Source of the DNA: Lachnospiraceae bacterium
Lineage (GTDB): Bacteria; Bacillota; Clostridia; Lachnospirales; Lachnospiraceae
NCBI GenBank assembly: GCA_017962825.1
Contig: JAGCUO010000044.1
Coordinates: 1-38,795, forward strand
Direction of reading: 5' to 3'
DNA length: 38,795 bases
The notes under the pieces are model-generated. The model searched no databases. It was not told where the DNA came from and was given only the letters and a program-made list of their open reading frames with translations. This document shows, in pieces, positions 23,226-31,491 of the stretch (the first letter of the stretch is position 1; the number at the start of each line of letters is the position of its first letter). Position numbers and translations under genes: made by a program.

Positions 23226-24350
23226 ATGAAAGATATAGCCGTAACAAAAGATCATAAGTCAGCAGCCGCGATCGCAATATGCTTATTGTCGGTCGCGGCT
23301 GTTTGTATGCTGTTTGCAGCAAATATCATCGTCCCTTTTATGATGGACGATTTCTGGTATTCCACCGATCTTACGACGGGAGAGCCTTTGTCCGGCCTCT
23401 CGGATATTATCAGATCCCAGGTCTGGCATTATCTCAACTGGGGCGGAAGATCCATAACCCATGCTTTTCTCCAGCTCTCCCTTATGAGCGGTGAAAGAGC
23501 TGCGGATGTGATCAATACGATCATGACCTTAGTGCTGGTCTTAGAGATGGGCATTCTTGCCGGTAATTCATACGGTAAAAAGAAACCGGTGCTGTACGCT
23601 TTGATGTTTGGAATGTTGATTGCCTTGTGTCCGAATCTCAGGATGAGCATGCTTTGGCAGGCGGGATGCGCAAACTATGTATATTCATCGGTGTGGATAC
23701 TTGCATTTTACATCGTCTATATAAGAGCGCTTGATCCTGATAAAAAGGATCTTCCCATGGCAGTAATATTTTTGCTGCCTCTGGGGCTTATAACGGGATG
23801 GAGTACCGAAAATATGGGCCCCTCAGCATGTGCGGTAGCGGGTCTTATCACCTTTATGATGTTTAAAAAGGGCACCGCAAAAGGTATGAAGCTCGTATGG
23901 ATGATCGAAGGCGTCATAGCCTCACTGGCAGGCTCTGCAATCTGCATACTTGCTCCCGGTAATTCCGTCAGAACTCTCGACAGCGTGGATGATCTGGCAC
24001 TGACATTTCCCGAGAGACTTCTTCAGATGCTTAAGGGCATAGGTGATTATCTGTTCCCTGCTCTCGTGATACTTGTTTTTTCAATCATAATTTATAAATC
24101 GAACGTAAAAGACAAGATACCTGCATTTGTATTATATCTGCTCCTGGGTGCACTTTTATCATACGGAGCAATGATCATGTCGCCACATTACCCCGACCGC
24201 GCTGCATTCGGTACATGTGTATTGATAGAAGCTGCATCGGGTGCACTGATGGTGAGAGCCCTTTCGAATGAGAAAGGGAACAGGTTTGAAGCGGTAACGA
24301 TAATGATGCTTCTTTCGTCCGTCTTAGTATTGTTATACGTTTTGGTCTAG
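23226..24350 (+). CDS. Polytopic membrane protein, DUF6056-like
   Basis: This 374-residue protein has about ten membrane helices. Its conserved-looking features are MMDDFWYS (39-46) in the first outer loop, NWGGRSITH (71-79), and WQAGCANYVYSSVW (144-157), a pattern that I recall from DUF6056 proteins, which are thought to be GT-C-like glycosyltransferases. The acidic Asp41-Asp42 pair sits where GT-C enzymes bind the donor. The protein is somewhat short, ending soon after the last helix. It has its own strong promoter and its stop codon overlaps the region where the next membrane protein begins. Function in surface glycan or lipid glycosylation is inference. Confidence 0.68.
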   Translation: MKDIAVTKDHKSAAAIAICLLSVAAVCMLFAANIIVPFMMDDFWYSTDLTTGEPLSGLSDIIRSQVWHYLNWGGRSITHAFLQLSLMSGERAADVINTIMTLVLVLEMGILAGNSYGKKKPVLYALMFGMLIALCPNLRMSMLWQAGCANYVYSSVWILAFYIVYIRALDPDKKDLPMAVIFLLPLGLITGWSTENMGPSACAVAGLITFMMFKKGTAKGMKLVWMIEGVIASLAGSAICILAPGNSVRTLDSVDDLALTFPERLLQMLKGIGDYLFPALVILVFSIIIYKSNVKDKIPAFVLYLLLGALLSYGAMIMSPHYPDRAAFGTCVLIEAASGALMVRALSNEKGNRFEAVTIMMLLSSVLVLLYVLV

Positions 24351-24355
24351 TGATA

Positions 24356-25021
24356 ATGGATAAATTCTTATCATCCAAAAAGAATACGGGAATTATACTG
24401 ATTGCCGAGGCTCTTGCGGTATTTGCAATGGCCGTTTTGACGATTCATGATACCAATACCGCAACGGGAACGGGATACTGGTTTCTGCTTAAGTTTAATG
24501 TTCTCGGCAGAACTTTCTGGGATCTTGCGGTGGATGCCCTGCTTGTACTTACCGTGATCGCACTTACCCTGATCCCCGTGATCATCCTTAAGGGAAAGCT
24601 CACGGATGCGTTTTTGTTTTTCCTGGCTAACGCTGCGTTAAATACATATATCAGGCCTGACAGATTACTGTCTCTTTTTACGGGCTCGTCCGTTGAAAGA
24701 TCGGATGCCTTATATGCGCTTTTATCATTTCTTCCCGGACTGTTTTTGATAGTTGCATTTACCATAGCTTTGTCCGCTCCGAAGATGTATTTGTACTTTG
24801 GGCAGGCCGCATGTTTGATCGTTCTTGGTATCTGTTTGCCCGGATTATCCGAAGTAACAAGGTTTGCGGCAGGCTACACTGCTCTTATCCCGTACCTCGG
24901 ATACCTGGTTTCCGAAAGGGATGATAAGAATGTGTTGTATATAAGAATTCTTCCCGGAACACTTTTTTGCCTGTGCGGAATATGGCGTCTGATAATGGTA
25001 CTGTCCACCTATCATATATAA
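24356..25021 (+). CDS. Hypothetical membrane protein
   Basis: I do not recognise this 221-residue protein. It has about six hydrophobic segments, short loops and no clear catalytic motif. A central loop contains YIRPDRLLSLFTGSSVERSD, which is the most hydrophilic part. A GTG at 24350, sharing its G with the upstream stop codon, is an alternative start that adds two residues; I prefer the ATG at 24356. No good ribosome site is seen for either, so translation may be coupled to the DUF6056-like gene. The protein could be a small subunit or accessory factor of that protein. It ends before the promoter at 25037. Confidence 0.65.
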   Translation: MDKFLSSKKNTGIILIAEALAVFAMAVLTIHDTNTATGTGYWFLLKFNVLGRTFWDLAVDALLVLTVIALTLIPVIILKGKLTDAFLFFLANAALNTYIRPDRLLSLFTGSSVERSDALYALLSFLPGLFLIVAFTIALSAPKMYLYFGQAACLIVLGICLPGLSEVTRFAAGYTALIPYLGYLVSERDDKNVLYIRILPGTLFCLCGIWRLIMVLSTYHI

Positions 25022-25036
25022 TTACCGCACCCTGTA

Positions 25037-25045
25037 TGCTATAAT
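25037..25045 (+). promoter_or_regulatory. Consensus extended -10 giving leaderless mRNA
   Basis: TGCTATAAT is a perfect extended -10 box (TGnTATAAT). It ends 6 nt before the ATG at 25052, so the transcript should begin at the start codon. No -35 box and no ribosome site are seen. Confidence 0.6.
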
Positions 25046-25051
25046 CTGTCT

Positions 25052-26905
25052 ATGCGTCTAAACATTAAATTTGAAAAAAAATCTGAACTTATACCTGTAC
25101 TTTCGCTCACCGCAGCCGGATTTACCGGTCTGTGTATTTTGCTTAAAGATTCCGGATATGGACAGGATATGTTTTGGACCCTTTATTCCATATTGGTATT
25201 GGGTTTTCTTTTCATAGCGGAAAGTAATTTGTATTCCCTTATGCAAAAGGACGGAAGCGTATCAAAGAGGATCGCAAAGTATGCGTTTGTATTCGGTACT
25301 CTGTTCGGAATTGCTACAGATGCCGGATATCAGTTTGCACGCACCGAAATGACCCTTCCCGGACTTAAGGGTAAGTTCATTATTTTCGTTACGGGCCTGT
25401 TTTTGTCTGCTGCATTTCTTCCCGCAACCTACAGGATATTCAGATTCGTTGAAGGACTGTATCCTTCACTTACCGTTAAAGAGGAAAAGAAGATAAAGCC
25501 CGGCAAGGCATTTTTCATATGTCTGATCGTTCTCCAGCTTTTCTGGCTTCCGGCTTTCCTTGCTTATTATCCCGCCATCATGAGTTATGATTTCAACAGA
25601 CAGTTTTGGGAGGCAGTAAGAGGATATCTCTTTTTCTTCGAGTATCAGCCGCTTTCTCATACATTCCTCATAAGAATGGCATATCTGCTGGGGCTGAAGA
25701 TGGGAGACCTTGCTAAGGGAATGGCGGTGCTTGCATTTTTCCAGAGTATGATCCTTTCGTCATCAATCTCTGCGGGAATTGTTTATGTCTATAAAAAATC
25801 AGGCAAAAAACCTGCCCTTTTCTGGCTGGTTCTTTTTGCACTTCTTCCTTTTAATCCCGTACTTGCAATAAGTATGACCAAGGATATCATATTTTCCGCA
25901 TTCTTTGCGTTCGTGATCTTACTTGTCTGCAATATGAAAGACGGAGTAAGGGGTCTTTCCTGCGTACTCTTTTTTATCTGCGGAATAGTTAATATCCTGT
26001 TCAGAAACAATGCCCCCTATGCGATGATCTTCCTGGTTCCCGCATTTATGCTCGTCGAAAAAGGAATTTTGAAAAAACTTCTTATGTCACTTATGGTCAT
26101 TGTTACGATCATCTGCGGACTGGGAAGCAAGACTCTTATCAGAACCACGATGAGTGCAATACCCGGTTCCAAGACGGAGATGTTCAGCGTTCCCATTGTT
26201 CAGATGACCAGGGTTATTAAATATCAGAGAGAAAATCTGACCGAAGAGCAATACACCATCCTTATGAAATACATCACCGATTTTGTATGGGGAACTTACA
26301 ATCCCTATATTGCCGACGGACCCAAGGGACAGGTGTCTCTCTACAACGAAGAGGCATGGACAGGTGACTACAAAGCTCTGTTAAAGGATTATATTATCCT
26401 TGGAAAAGCATATCCCAATGATTACCTTGATGCCTTTTTGGGACTTACTCTGGGCTATTGGTTCATCGATGACAAGAGTCATTGCGAGATGCTTGATTAC
26501 GGGCCGGATTCAGACATGGGACTGCTCTATACCTTTAATGCTTCCTTCAATGAAAATATTCCCGAAGGCATAGCATCACATTCCTATCTCCCCGGAGTTG
26601 AGAGAATGTATTCCGAGATAGTAAACGGAAATTCATATTATAAATGGCCGGTTATTTCATATCTGATGAGACCCGCATTTTATATGTGGCTTTTCATACT
26701 TTCCATTTTTGCGGCTCTTTATAAGCGCAGTAAATACAGTATGGCTGTATTTGCATATCCCTTGTTATATTTCTGCACGATGCTGCTTGGCCCTACGGTC
26801 AACTTCAGATATGTATATCCGTTCATAGTCTCGCTTCCCATCATGACGGCTTTCGTCCTGTCGGAAAAAAAGAACTATGGTAAAGAAACGGAGGAATCCA
26901 AGTGA
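25052..26905 (+). CDS. Polytopic membrane protein, DUF6020-like
   Basis: This 617-residue protein has about 13 membrane helices. Segments typical of the DUF6020/GT-C-like proteins of Lachnospiraceae are YYPAIMSYDFNRQFWEA (172-188), EYQPLSHTFLIRMA (197-210) and SMTKDIIFSAFFAF (about 274-287). Asp180 and His203 lie in the long first outer loop, where donor binding is expected. A hydrophilic section of about 150 residues (roughly 375-530) lies between the last helices and is probably outside the cell. The start appears leaderless. The next gene begins with GTG inside its stop codon (GTGA), so this is probably the first gene of a coupled chain to 33867. The exact reaction is unknown. Confidence 0.72.
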   Translation: MRLNIKFEKKSELIPVLSLTAAGFTGLCILLKDSGYGQDMFWTLYSILVLGFLFIAESNLYSLMQKDGSVSKRIAKYAFVFGTLFGIATDAGYQFARTEMTLPGLKGKFIIFVTGLFLSAAFLPATYRIFRFVEGLYPSLTVKEEKKIKPGKAFFICLIVLQLFWLPAFLAYYPAIMSYDFNRQFWEAVRGYLFFFEYQPLSHTFLIRMAYLLGLKMGDLAKGMAVLAFFQSMILSSSISAGIVYVYKKSGKKPALFWLVLFALLPFNPVLAISMTKDIIFSAFFAFVILLVCNMKDGVRGLSCVLFFICGIVNILFRNNAPYAMIFLVPAFMLVEKGILKKLLMSLMVIVTIICGLGSKTLIRTTMSAIPGSKTEMFSVPIVQMTRVIKYQRENLTEEQYTILMKYITDFVWGTYNPYIADGPKGQVSLYNEEAWTGDYKALLKDYIILGKAYPNDYLDAFLGLTLGYWFIDDKSHCEMLDYGPDSDMGLLYTFNASFNENIPEGIASHSYLPGVERMYSEIVNGNSYYKWPVISYLMRPAFYMWLFILSIFAALYKRSKYSMAVFAYPLLYFCTMLLGPTVNFRYVYPFIVSLPIMTAFVLSEKKNYGKETEESK

Positions 26906-28680
26906 CGGATACCGGCGCTGACAGAAAAAAGACCGGGGAAAACAGATCCCGTTCGGCGATCGCATGTATGATCGTCCTTACCGGGATTGTGCTTTCGTGT
27001 CTGACTGCCGTATTCGGTGGGGATATTCTTCCGGATTATCACGACAAACTGTTCCATCTTCGAAGACTGGCAGCTCTTGCGCAGACTCTTAAATCAGGTT
27101 ATTTCCCCGTAAGGATATATTTTGTGATGAATCAGGGCACCGGGTATGCGATGCCTGTTTTTTATCCCGATCTTTTTCTGTATCTTCCTGCTTTTCTGGT
27201 AAATGTGGGTGTTCCCCTGGGCATTTCTTATAACTTTTATGTGATCCTGTTCAATGCGGTAACGGGAGTGGTTACATACTTTTCCGTAAGGGGAATACTT
27301 AAGGGAGAAAAGATTGTTTCCGCGGTGGTCTCTTTTGTATATGTGCTTTCGGTTTACAGACTGACGGATGTGTATATAAGGGATGCGGCCGGCGAATATA
27401 CGGCCATGGCATTTCTTCCTTTTGTGATTTGGTGTTTCATAAGGGTCTACAGGGAAGATAAACGTGATGGTTTTACCGAAATATTAAAAAATGCTTCACT
27501 TCTGGGCCTGTCAATGGCTCTTCTTACGGTATCACATGTTCTCACCACAATGATGGCGGCGGGAATGCTTTCGGTATGTGCGATAATTCTTTTCAAAAAG
27601 ACCTTCAGGAAGAATGTGATATTAACCCTTGTCTTTTCCGTTTTGATATTCCTGGGGCTTACTGGCTATGTTCTGGTACCGATGATAGACTACATGGTAT
27701 CCGATACATACCTTGTAAGCGAATCTTCAAATATCATGAGGGGCTTTTACCCGGGATGGAGAGATCTTCTGGAGATCATCCCCTCCGGAAGCGGATCGGG
27801 TATCGCATTTGATATAAAAATGCCCACAGCCATAGGACCTGCCATAACCGCGATCCTTACCGCCTGGGTTGTAAGAACATTTATCCTTTTTATAAAGGGA
27901 AAGAGATCCGGAGATATGAAAAAGGTATTTCCCCGTTCGTTTCCCGCTGAGGTGATCCTGTTTGCGGTCACAGGAAACTGTCTGTTCATATCAAGTAAGT
28001 ATTTTCCATGGACATTTATAGAGCAGAGCGGAGGCTTATTGAGATCCGTATTTTGCAGTGTTCAGTTTTCATGGAGGTATATAGGGCCTGCTACGGTCTG
28101 CGCTTGTGTTCTCGCTTCTTACCTTATAAGTGACCTCAAAGCATCGTCAAAAACTCTCTCGGGATGGTTTATGGCTATGATCATGATCCTGGCAATTGTC
28201 CCGGCTGTTATCCTACAGATACGTGCCATGTCCGAAAATGGTCATGCGGTGATAAAAAAGGGCGAGGAGATAGGAATAGTAAGTGATGAACTATATTTCC
28301 CCGTCTCTTGGAACAGGGATGCGGAATATCCGGAAATCCCCGAAGCCTCCGGCTGTAATGTTGATTCATATGCAAGAAACGGAGGAGATTGGATCGTAAG
28401 TGTAAGTGAAACGGCGGAGAATGCGACTCTGACATTTCCCGTAGTGTACTATAAAGGCTATGTCACGGTATCGGAGTCGGGTGATAGATTAAAGACTCTT
28501 CAATCACCCGACGGACGTATCCTGGTTGAACTTCCTCAGGGCTTTTCCGGAGAACTGAAGCTGGGATTTAAAGAGCCTTTTTTATGGCGCTTTGCCGAAC
28601 TCTTAAGCCTTGTATCAATAGAAGCGGTCATCCTGGTGTTTACCCGCAGGAAAAAACGGAGGTTACCGGTATCAGAATAA
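26902..28680 (+). CDS. Polytopic PTPS-related/GT-C-like membrane protein
   Basis: This 592-residue protein belongs by pattern to the large membrane proteins called '6-pyruvoyl-tetrahydropterin synthase-related', which are GT-C-like and unlikely to act on pterins. The first outer loop has DILPDYHDKLFHLRRL (41-56), with the typical acidic/His residues Asp45, His47 and Asp48, followed by FPVRIYFVMNQGTGYAMPVFYPD (68-90, broken here by helix ends). About 11 helices follow, then an outer beta-rich domain (about 450-560) and a final helix with a KKRR-rich tail. The start is GTG, 4-nt overlapping the upstream stop, with GGAGG at 26890-26894. Sugar donor and acceptor are unknown. Confidence 0.72.
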   Translation: MTDTGADRKKTGENRSRSAIACMIVLTGIVLSCLTAVFGGDILPDYHDKLFHLRRLAALAQTLKSGYFPVRIYFVMNQGTGYAMPVFYPDLFLYLPAFLVNVGVPLGISYNFYVILFNAVTGVVTYFSVRGILKGEKIVSAVVSFVYVLSVYRLTDVYIRDAAGEYTAMAFLPFVIWCFIRVYREDKRDGFTEILKNASLLGLSMALLTVSHVLTTMMAAGMLSVCAIILFKKTFRKNVILTLVFSVLIFLGLTGYVLVPMIDYMVSDTYLVSESSNIMRGFYPGWRDLLEIIPSGSGSGIAFDIKMPTAIGPAITAILTAWVVRTFILFIKGKRSGDMKKVFPRSFPAEVILFAVTGNCLFISSKYFPWTFIEQSGGLLRSVFCSVQFSWRYIGPATVCACVLASYLISDLKASSKTLSGWFMAMIMILAIVPAVILQIRAMSENGHAVIKKGEEIGIVSDELYFPVSWNRDAEYPEIPEASGCNVDSYARNGGDWIVSVSETAENATLTFPVVYYKGYVTVSESGDRLKTLQSPDGRILVELPQGFSGELKLGFKEPFLWRFAELLSLVSIEAVILVFTRRKKRRLPVSE

Positions 28681-29423
28681 TCATCACCGACCTGAATGAA
28701 ACTTATCCGGATGAAATGCCCGGAATTCTGGGATTGTCCGAAAGAGATGAATGCATCAGAGTTTCCTGTAAAGATATTTCCGGCAGGAACATGTATTGCA
28801 CGGATGAAGCCTATGCCGAGATAAGGAGCAGGCTGTCCGGGTACCTTTATCCGTATTCGGGGATTCATTTTATCGATACCGGAAATTACCATTATATGTC
28901 CCGTATTTTTACTTCGTTTGCGGATATCAAATACGACCTGATACTCATGGATAATCATAACGATATGCAAAGAGCGGGATTTGGGGATATACTCAGCTGC
29001 GGAAGCTGGGCTTTGGATGTTCTGGAAAAAGACGAAAATCTGAGTTCTCTCTATGTGTACGGCCCCGCAGTATACGAAGCGGAAGGTGAGATATGTGATG
29101 TTTCCGTATGCGGGAAAAGCATTACCGGAAGGCTGTACCGCGGCAAAGGATATGAGAGCGGAGTGCATCCGGTATATCTTTCTGTTGATAAGGACATACT
29201 TGATACCGGAGAATGTATCACCAATTGGGATCAGGGCACATTATCTCTTCCGGAACTGACGACCCTTATAGATATGTGTCTTAGAGACAGAGTTCTTATA
29301 GGTGCCGACGTGTGCGGCGGTATATCGGAGTCGGATCCGGAGTGCAGGGAGGATATTCTTTTTAAGAATGTAGGGTCCGACAGAAAACTGTTGGAAGTGA
29401 TAAGGAAATATTTTAAGGAATGA
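28584..29423 (+). CDS. Arginase-family (ureohydrolase-like) protein
   Basis: This protein has the metal-binding pattern of the arginase/agmatinase fold: DTGNYHYMS (98-106), MDNHNDMQ (122-129, Asp123, His125, Asp127) and YLSVDKDILDTGE (198-210, Asp202, Asp204). The substrate is unknown and need not be arginine. The start is problematic. The only normal start codon is ATG 28584, 97 nt inside the upstream gene and without a good ribosome site. A GGAGG at 28658-28662 stands exactly 8 nt before an ATC codon at 28671, which would give the natural N-terminus (M)RIIITDLNETYP and a 250-residue protein. I give the ATG-to-stop range but think ATC 28671 more likely. Its end overlaps the next gene by 4 nt. 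Confidence 0.72.
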   Translation: MALCRTLKPCINRSGHPGVYPQEKTEVTGIRIIITDLNETYPDEMPGILGLSERDECIRVSCKDISGRNMYCTDEAYAEIRSRLSGYLYPYSGIHFIDTGNYHYMSRIFTSFADIKYDLILMDNHNDMQRAGFGDILSCGSWALDVLEKDENLSSLYVYGPAVYEAEGEICDVSVCGKSITGRLYRGKGYESGVHPVYLSVDKDILDTGECITNWDQGTLSLPELTTLIDMCLRDRVLIGADVCGGISESDPECREDILFKNVGSDRKLLEVIRKYFKE

Positions 29424-30832
29424 TGAGCGTACTGCCTGAAGAATTCATAGGGAATATGAAAGCGTTACTGGGAGAAGAAAAATATCGTCTCCTTGAAGAG
29501 TCATATTCCGAAGAACCGGTTCAGGCACTTAGGATCAATCCTTTGAAAAAAGGATCTGAAGAAGCGGCCGATATCAGTTCACTTTTAAATCTGCAAAAAA
29601 TACCTTTTGAAGAAAGCGGATATTACTTCGATCCGGAGAAAACACCGGGCAGAAGACCCTTCCATGATGCAGGAGTGTATTATATCCAGGATCCCGGTGC
29701 AATGGTTCCCGGTGCGGTTCTTACTCAGAGTCAATTTTTCAAAAAACTGAGCGAAAGCAAAAACGGTCTGAAGGTTATAGATCTGTGTGCTTCCCCGGGA
29801 GGAAAATCCACCCAGATCGCTCAGGCAATGGCGGGAAAAGGGCTTCTTGTTTCCAATGAGATAAACAGGTCACGTGCTGAGGTACTTGCGGGCAATATAG
29901 AAAGAATGGGTATCACAAACGCCGTGGTATTAAACGAATCGACGGATAAACTTGCGGACAGATTCGAAGGATATTTCGATGCGGTGGTTGTGGATGCTCC
30001 CTGCTCGGGTGAAGGCATGTTCAGAAAAGATCCGGAAGCCATAGCCCAGTGGAGTTCAGAAAATGTTGAAATCTGTGCTGCTAGGCAAAAAGGTATTCTG
30101 GAGAATGCGTACAGAATGCTTAAGCCCGGAGGAATCCTTCTTTATTCGACATGCACCTTCGAAAAAGATGAAAACGAGGACAGGGTGGAGTATCTTATGA
30201 GTTCCCATCCCGACATGAAGCTCGAAGACATCTCTTATATCAAGGAAAAAGCTCCGGGATGCTCTGATGGTGTGGCACCATGTGAAAAATCCATGAGACT
30301 TATGCCCCCCGGATTTAAAGGAGAGGGACAGTTTTCCGCGCTGCTTTCCAAAGACGGTGATTCGGAAAATGCATTTCCTTTCGGCGGATTCGAAAATGCA
30401 TCCAAGATAAAGGATATGAAACCTCTCGAAAGTTTCCTTAAAGAGACTCTGACGGAAGAAGCTGCGGGGAAGATACTTAAGGCAAAAGACAGATTCAGAC
30501 TTTTTGGCGATAACCTGTATATCATGCCGGAAGATACTCCTTCGCTTTCGGGACTCAAGGTCTTAAGATGCGGACTTTGCATAGGCACGTTTAAAAAGGA
30601 CAGATTCGAACCTGCCCACGCCCTTGCGCTCGTCCTGGGAAAAGAAGACGTTAAGCTGTTTGCGGATAAGGATGAAGAAACGGCGGAGACATACGTACGC
30701 GGAATGACACTTGAAGGAGAAGGAAGCGGATGGTGTCTTGTGGGAGTATGCGGTTATTCTCTTGGATGGGGGAAAGCCTCCGGAGGAAGGATTAAGAATC
30801 ATTATCCGAAGGGATTGAGGATTGTCGGATGA
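29420..30832 (+). CDS. RsmF-type rRNA m5C methyltransferase
   Basis: This 470-residue enzyme belongs to the NOL1/NOP2/Sun family, which methylates cytosine C5 in rRNA. The SAM site is VIDLCASPGGKSTQ (119-132). The two catalytic cysteines are present: Cys195 in DAPCSGEGMF and Cys245 in YSTCTFEKDENED. The N-terminal RNA-binding part includes ALRINPLK and YIQDPGAMVP, and the C-terminal 150 residues match the extra domains of RsmF-like proteins (PUA-like). Two ATG codons in a row (29420 and 29423) follow AAGGA; the first overlaps the upstream stop as ATGA. The exact target base cannot be told from sequence. It is coupled to a pseudouridine synthase gene downstream. Confidence 0.9.
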   Translation: MMSVLPEEFIGNMKALLGEEKYRLLEESYSEEPVQALRINPLKKGSEEAADISSLLNLQKIPFEESGYYFDPEKTPGRRPFHDAGVYYIQDPGAMVPGAVLTQSQFFKKLSESKNGLKVIDLCASPGGKSTQIAQAMAGKGLLVSNEINRSRAEVLAGNIERMGITNAVVLNESTDKLADRFEGYFDAVVVDAPCSGEGMFRKDPEAIAQWSSENVEICAARQKGILENAYRMLKPGGILLYSTCTFEKDENEDRVEYLMSSHPDMKLEDISYIKEKAPGCSDGVAPCEKSMRLMPPGFKGEGQFSALLSKDGDSENAFPFGGFENASKIKDMKPLESFLKETLTEEAAGKILKAKDRFRLFGDNLYIMPEDTPSLSGLKVLRCGLCIGTFKKDRFEPAHALALVLGKEDVKLFADKDEETAETYVRGMTLEGEGSGWCLVGVCGYSLGWGKASGGRIKNHYPKGLRIVG

Positions 30833-31491
30833 AACCTGACATCAAAATAATTTATGAAGATAGCGGCTGCATAGTCGTATATAAACCTGCGGGAATAAGC
30901 GTACAGACTGCAAGGACCTCCGAGGAAGATGTTTGCAGTAAGCTTAAGAATCATCTTAAGGGGGGATACCTTGGGGTGGTTCACAGGCTTGATCAGCCTG
31001 TTGAAGGGCTTCTTGTTTTTGCCAAAAATAAAAAGACCGCGGCGGCCCTTACAGAGCAGCTTCAGAGCGGCAGACTTAAGAAATCCTACAAGGCTGTTGT
31101 GCTGGGAGAGATTAAAGAGGGCGGAACGGATATATGTTACATGAGGAAAAATGCTTCCTCGGAATGTGAGATAGGAGAGGGAGATGATTATAAAAGAGCG
31201 GAGCTTTCATATGAGCCCGTTTCTTCCAAGGACGGAACGACACTTCTTAATGTGAAGATAGGCACGGGACGATTCCACCAGATTAGGGCGCAGCTTTCAC
31301 ATCTCGGTTATCCCATTCTGGGAGATCTTAAATACGGCAGTGAAGAGAGCAGGCGCGTATCTTCCGAGAAGGGAATAAGGACGGTTGCCCTTTGTGCCGA
31401 TCATTTGGAATATACGGATCCTGATTCCAAAAATATCAGGAAGTTTGACACGGTTCCTCAAAATACGGCATTTGATATATATGATCTTTAA
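30829..31491 (+). CDS. RluA-family pseudouridine synthase
   Basis: This 220-residue enzyme isomerises uridine to pseudouridine in RNA. The catalytic Asp55 is in VVHRLDQPVEG; the more usual form is HRLDRxTSG, so this belongs to a variant subgroup. VVYKPAGISVQ (16-26) and the C-terminal IGTGRFHQIRAQLSHLGYPILGD (split by loops near 141-163) are also typical. There is no S4 domain. The ATG overlaps the methyltransferase stop (ATGA). Two RNA-modification genes in a row suggest a shared translation-related role, and they sit inside a surface-polymer gene chain. The target RNA is unknown. Confidence 0.92.
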   Translation: MKPDIKIIYEDSGCIVVYKPAGISVQTARTSEEDVCSKLKNHLKGGYLGVVHRLDQPVEGLLVFAKNKKTAAALTEQLQSGRLKKSYKAVVLGEIKEGGTDICYMRKNASSECEIGEGDDYKRAELSYEPVSSKDGTTLLNVKIGTGRFHQIRAQLSHLGYPILGDLKYGSEESRRVSSEKGIRTVALCADHLEYTDPDSKNIRKFDTVPQNTAFDIYDL

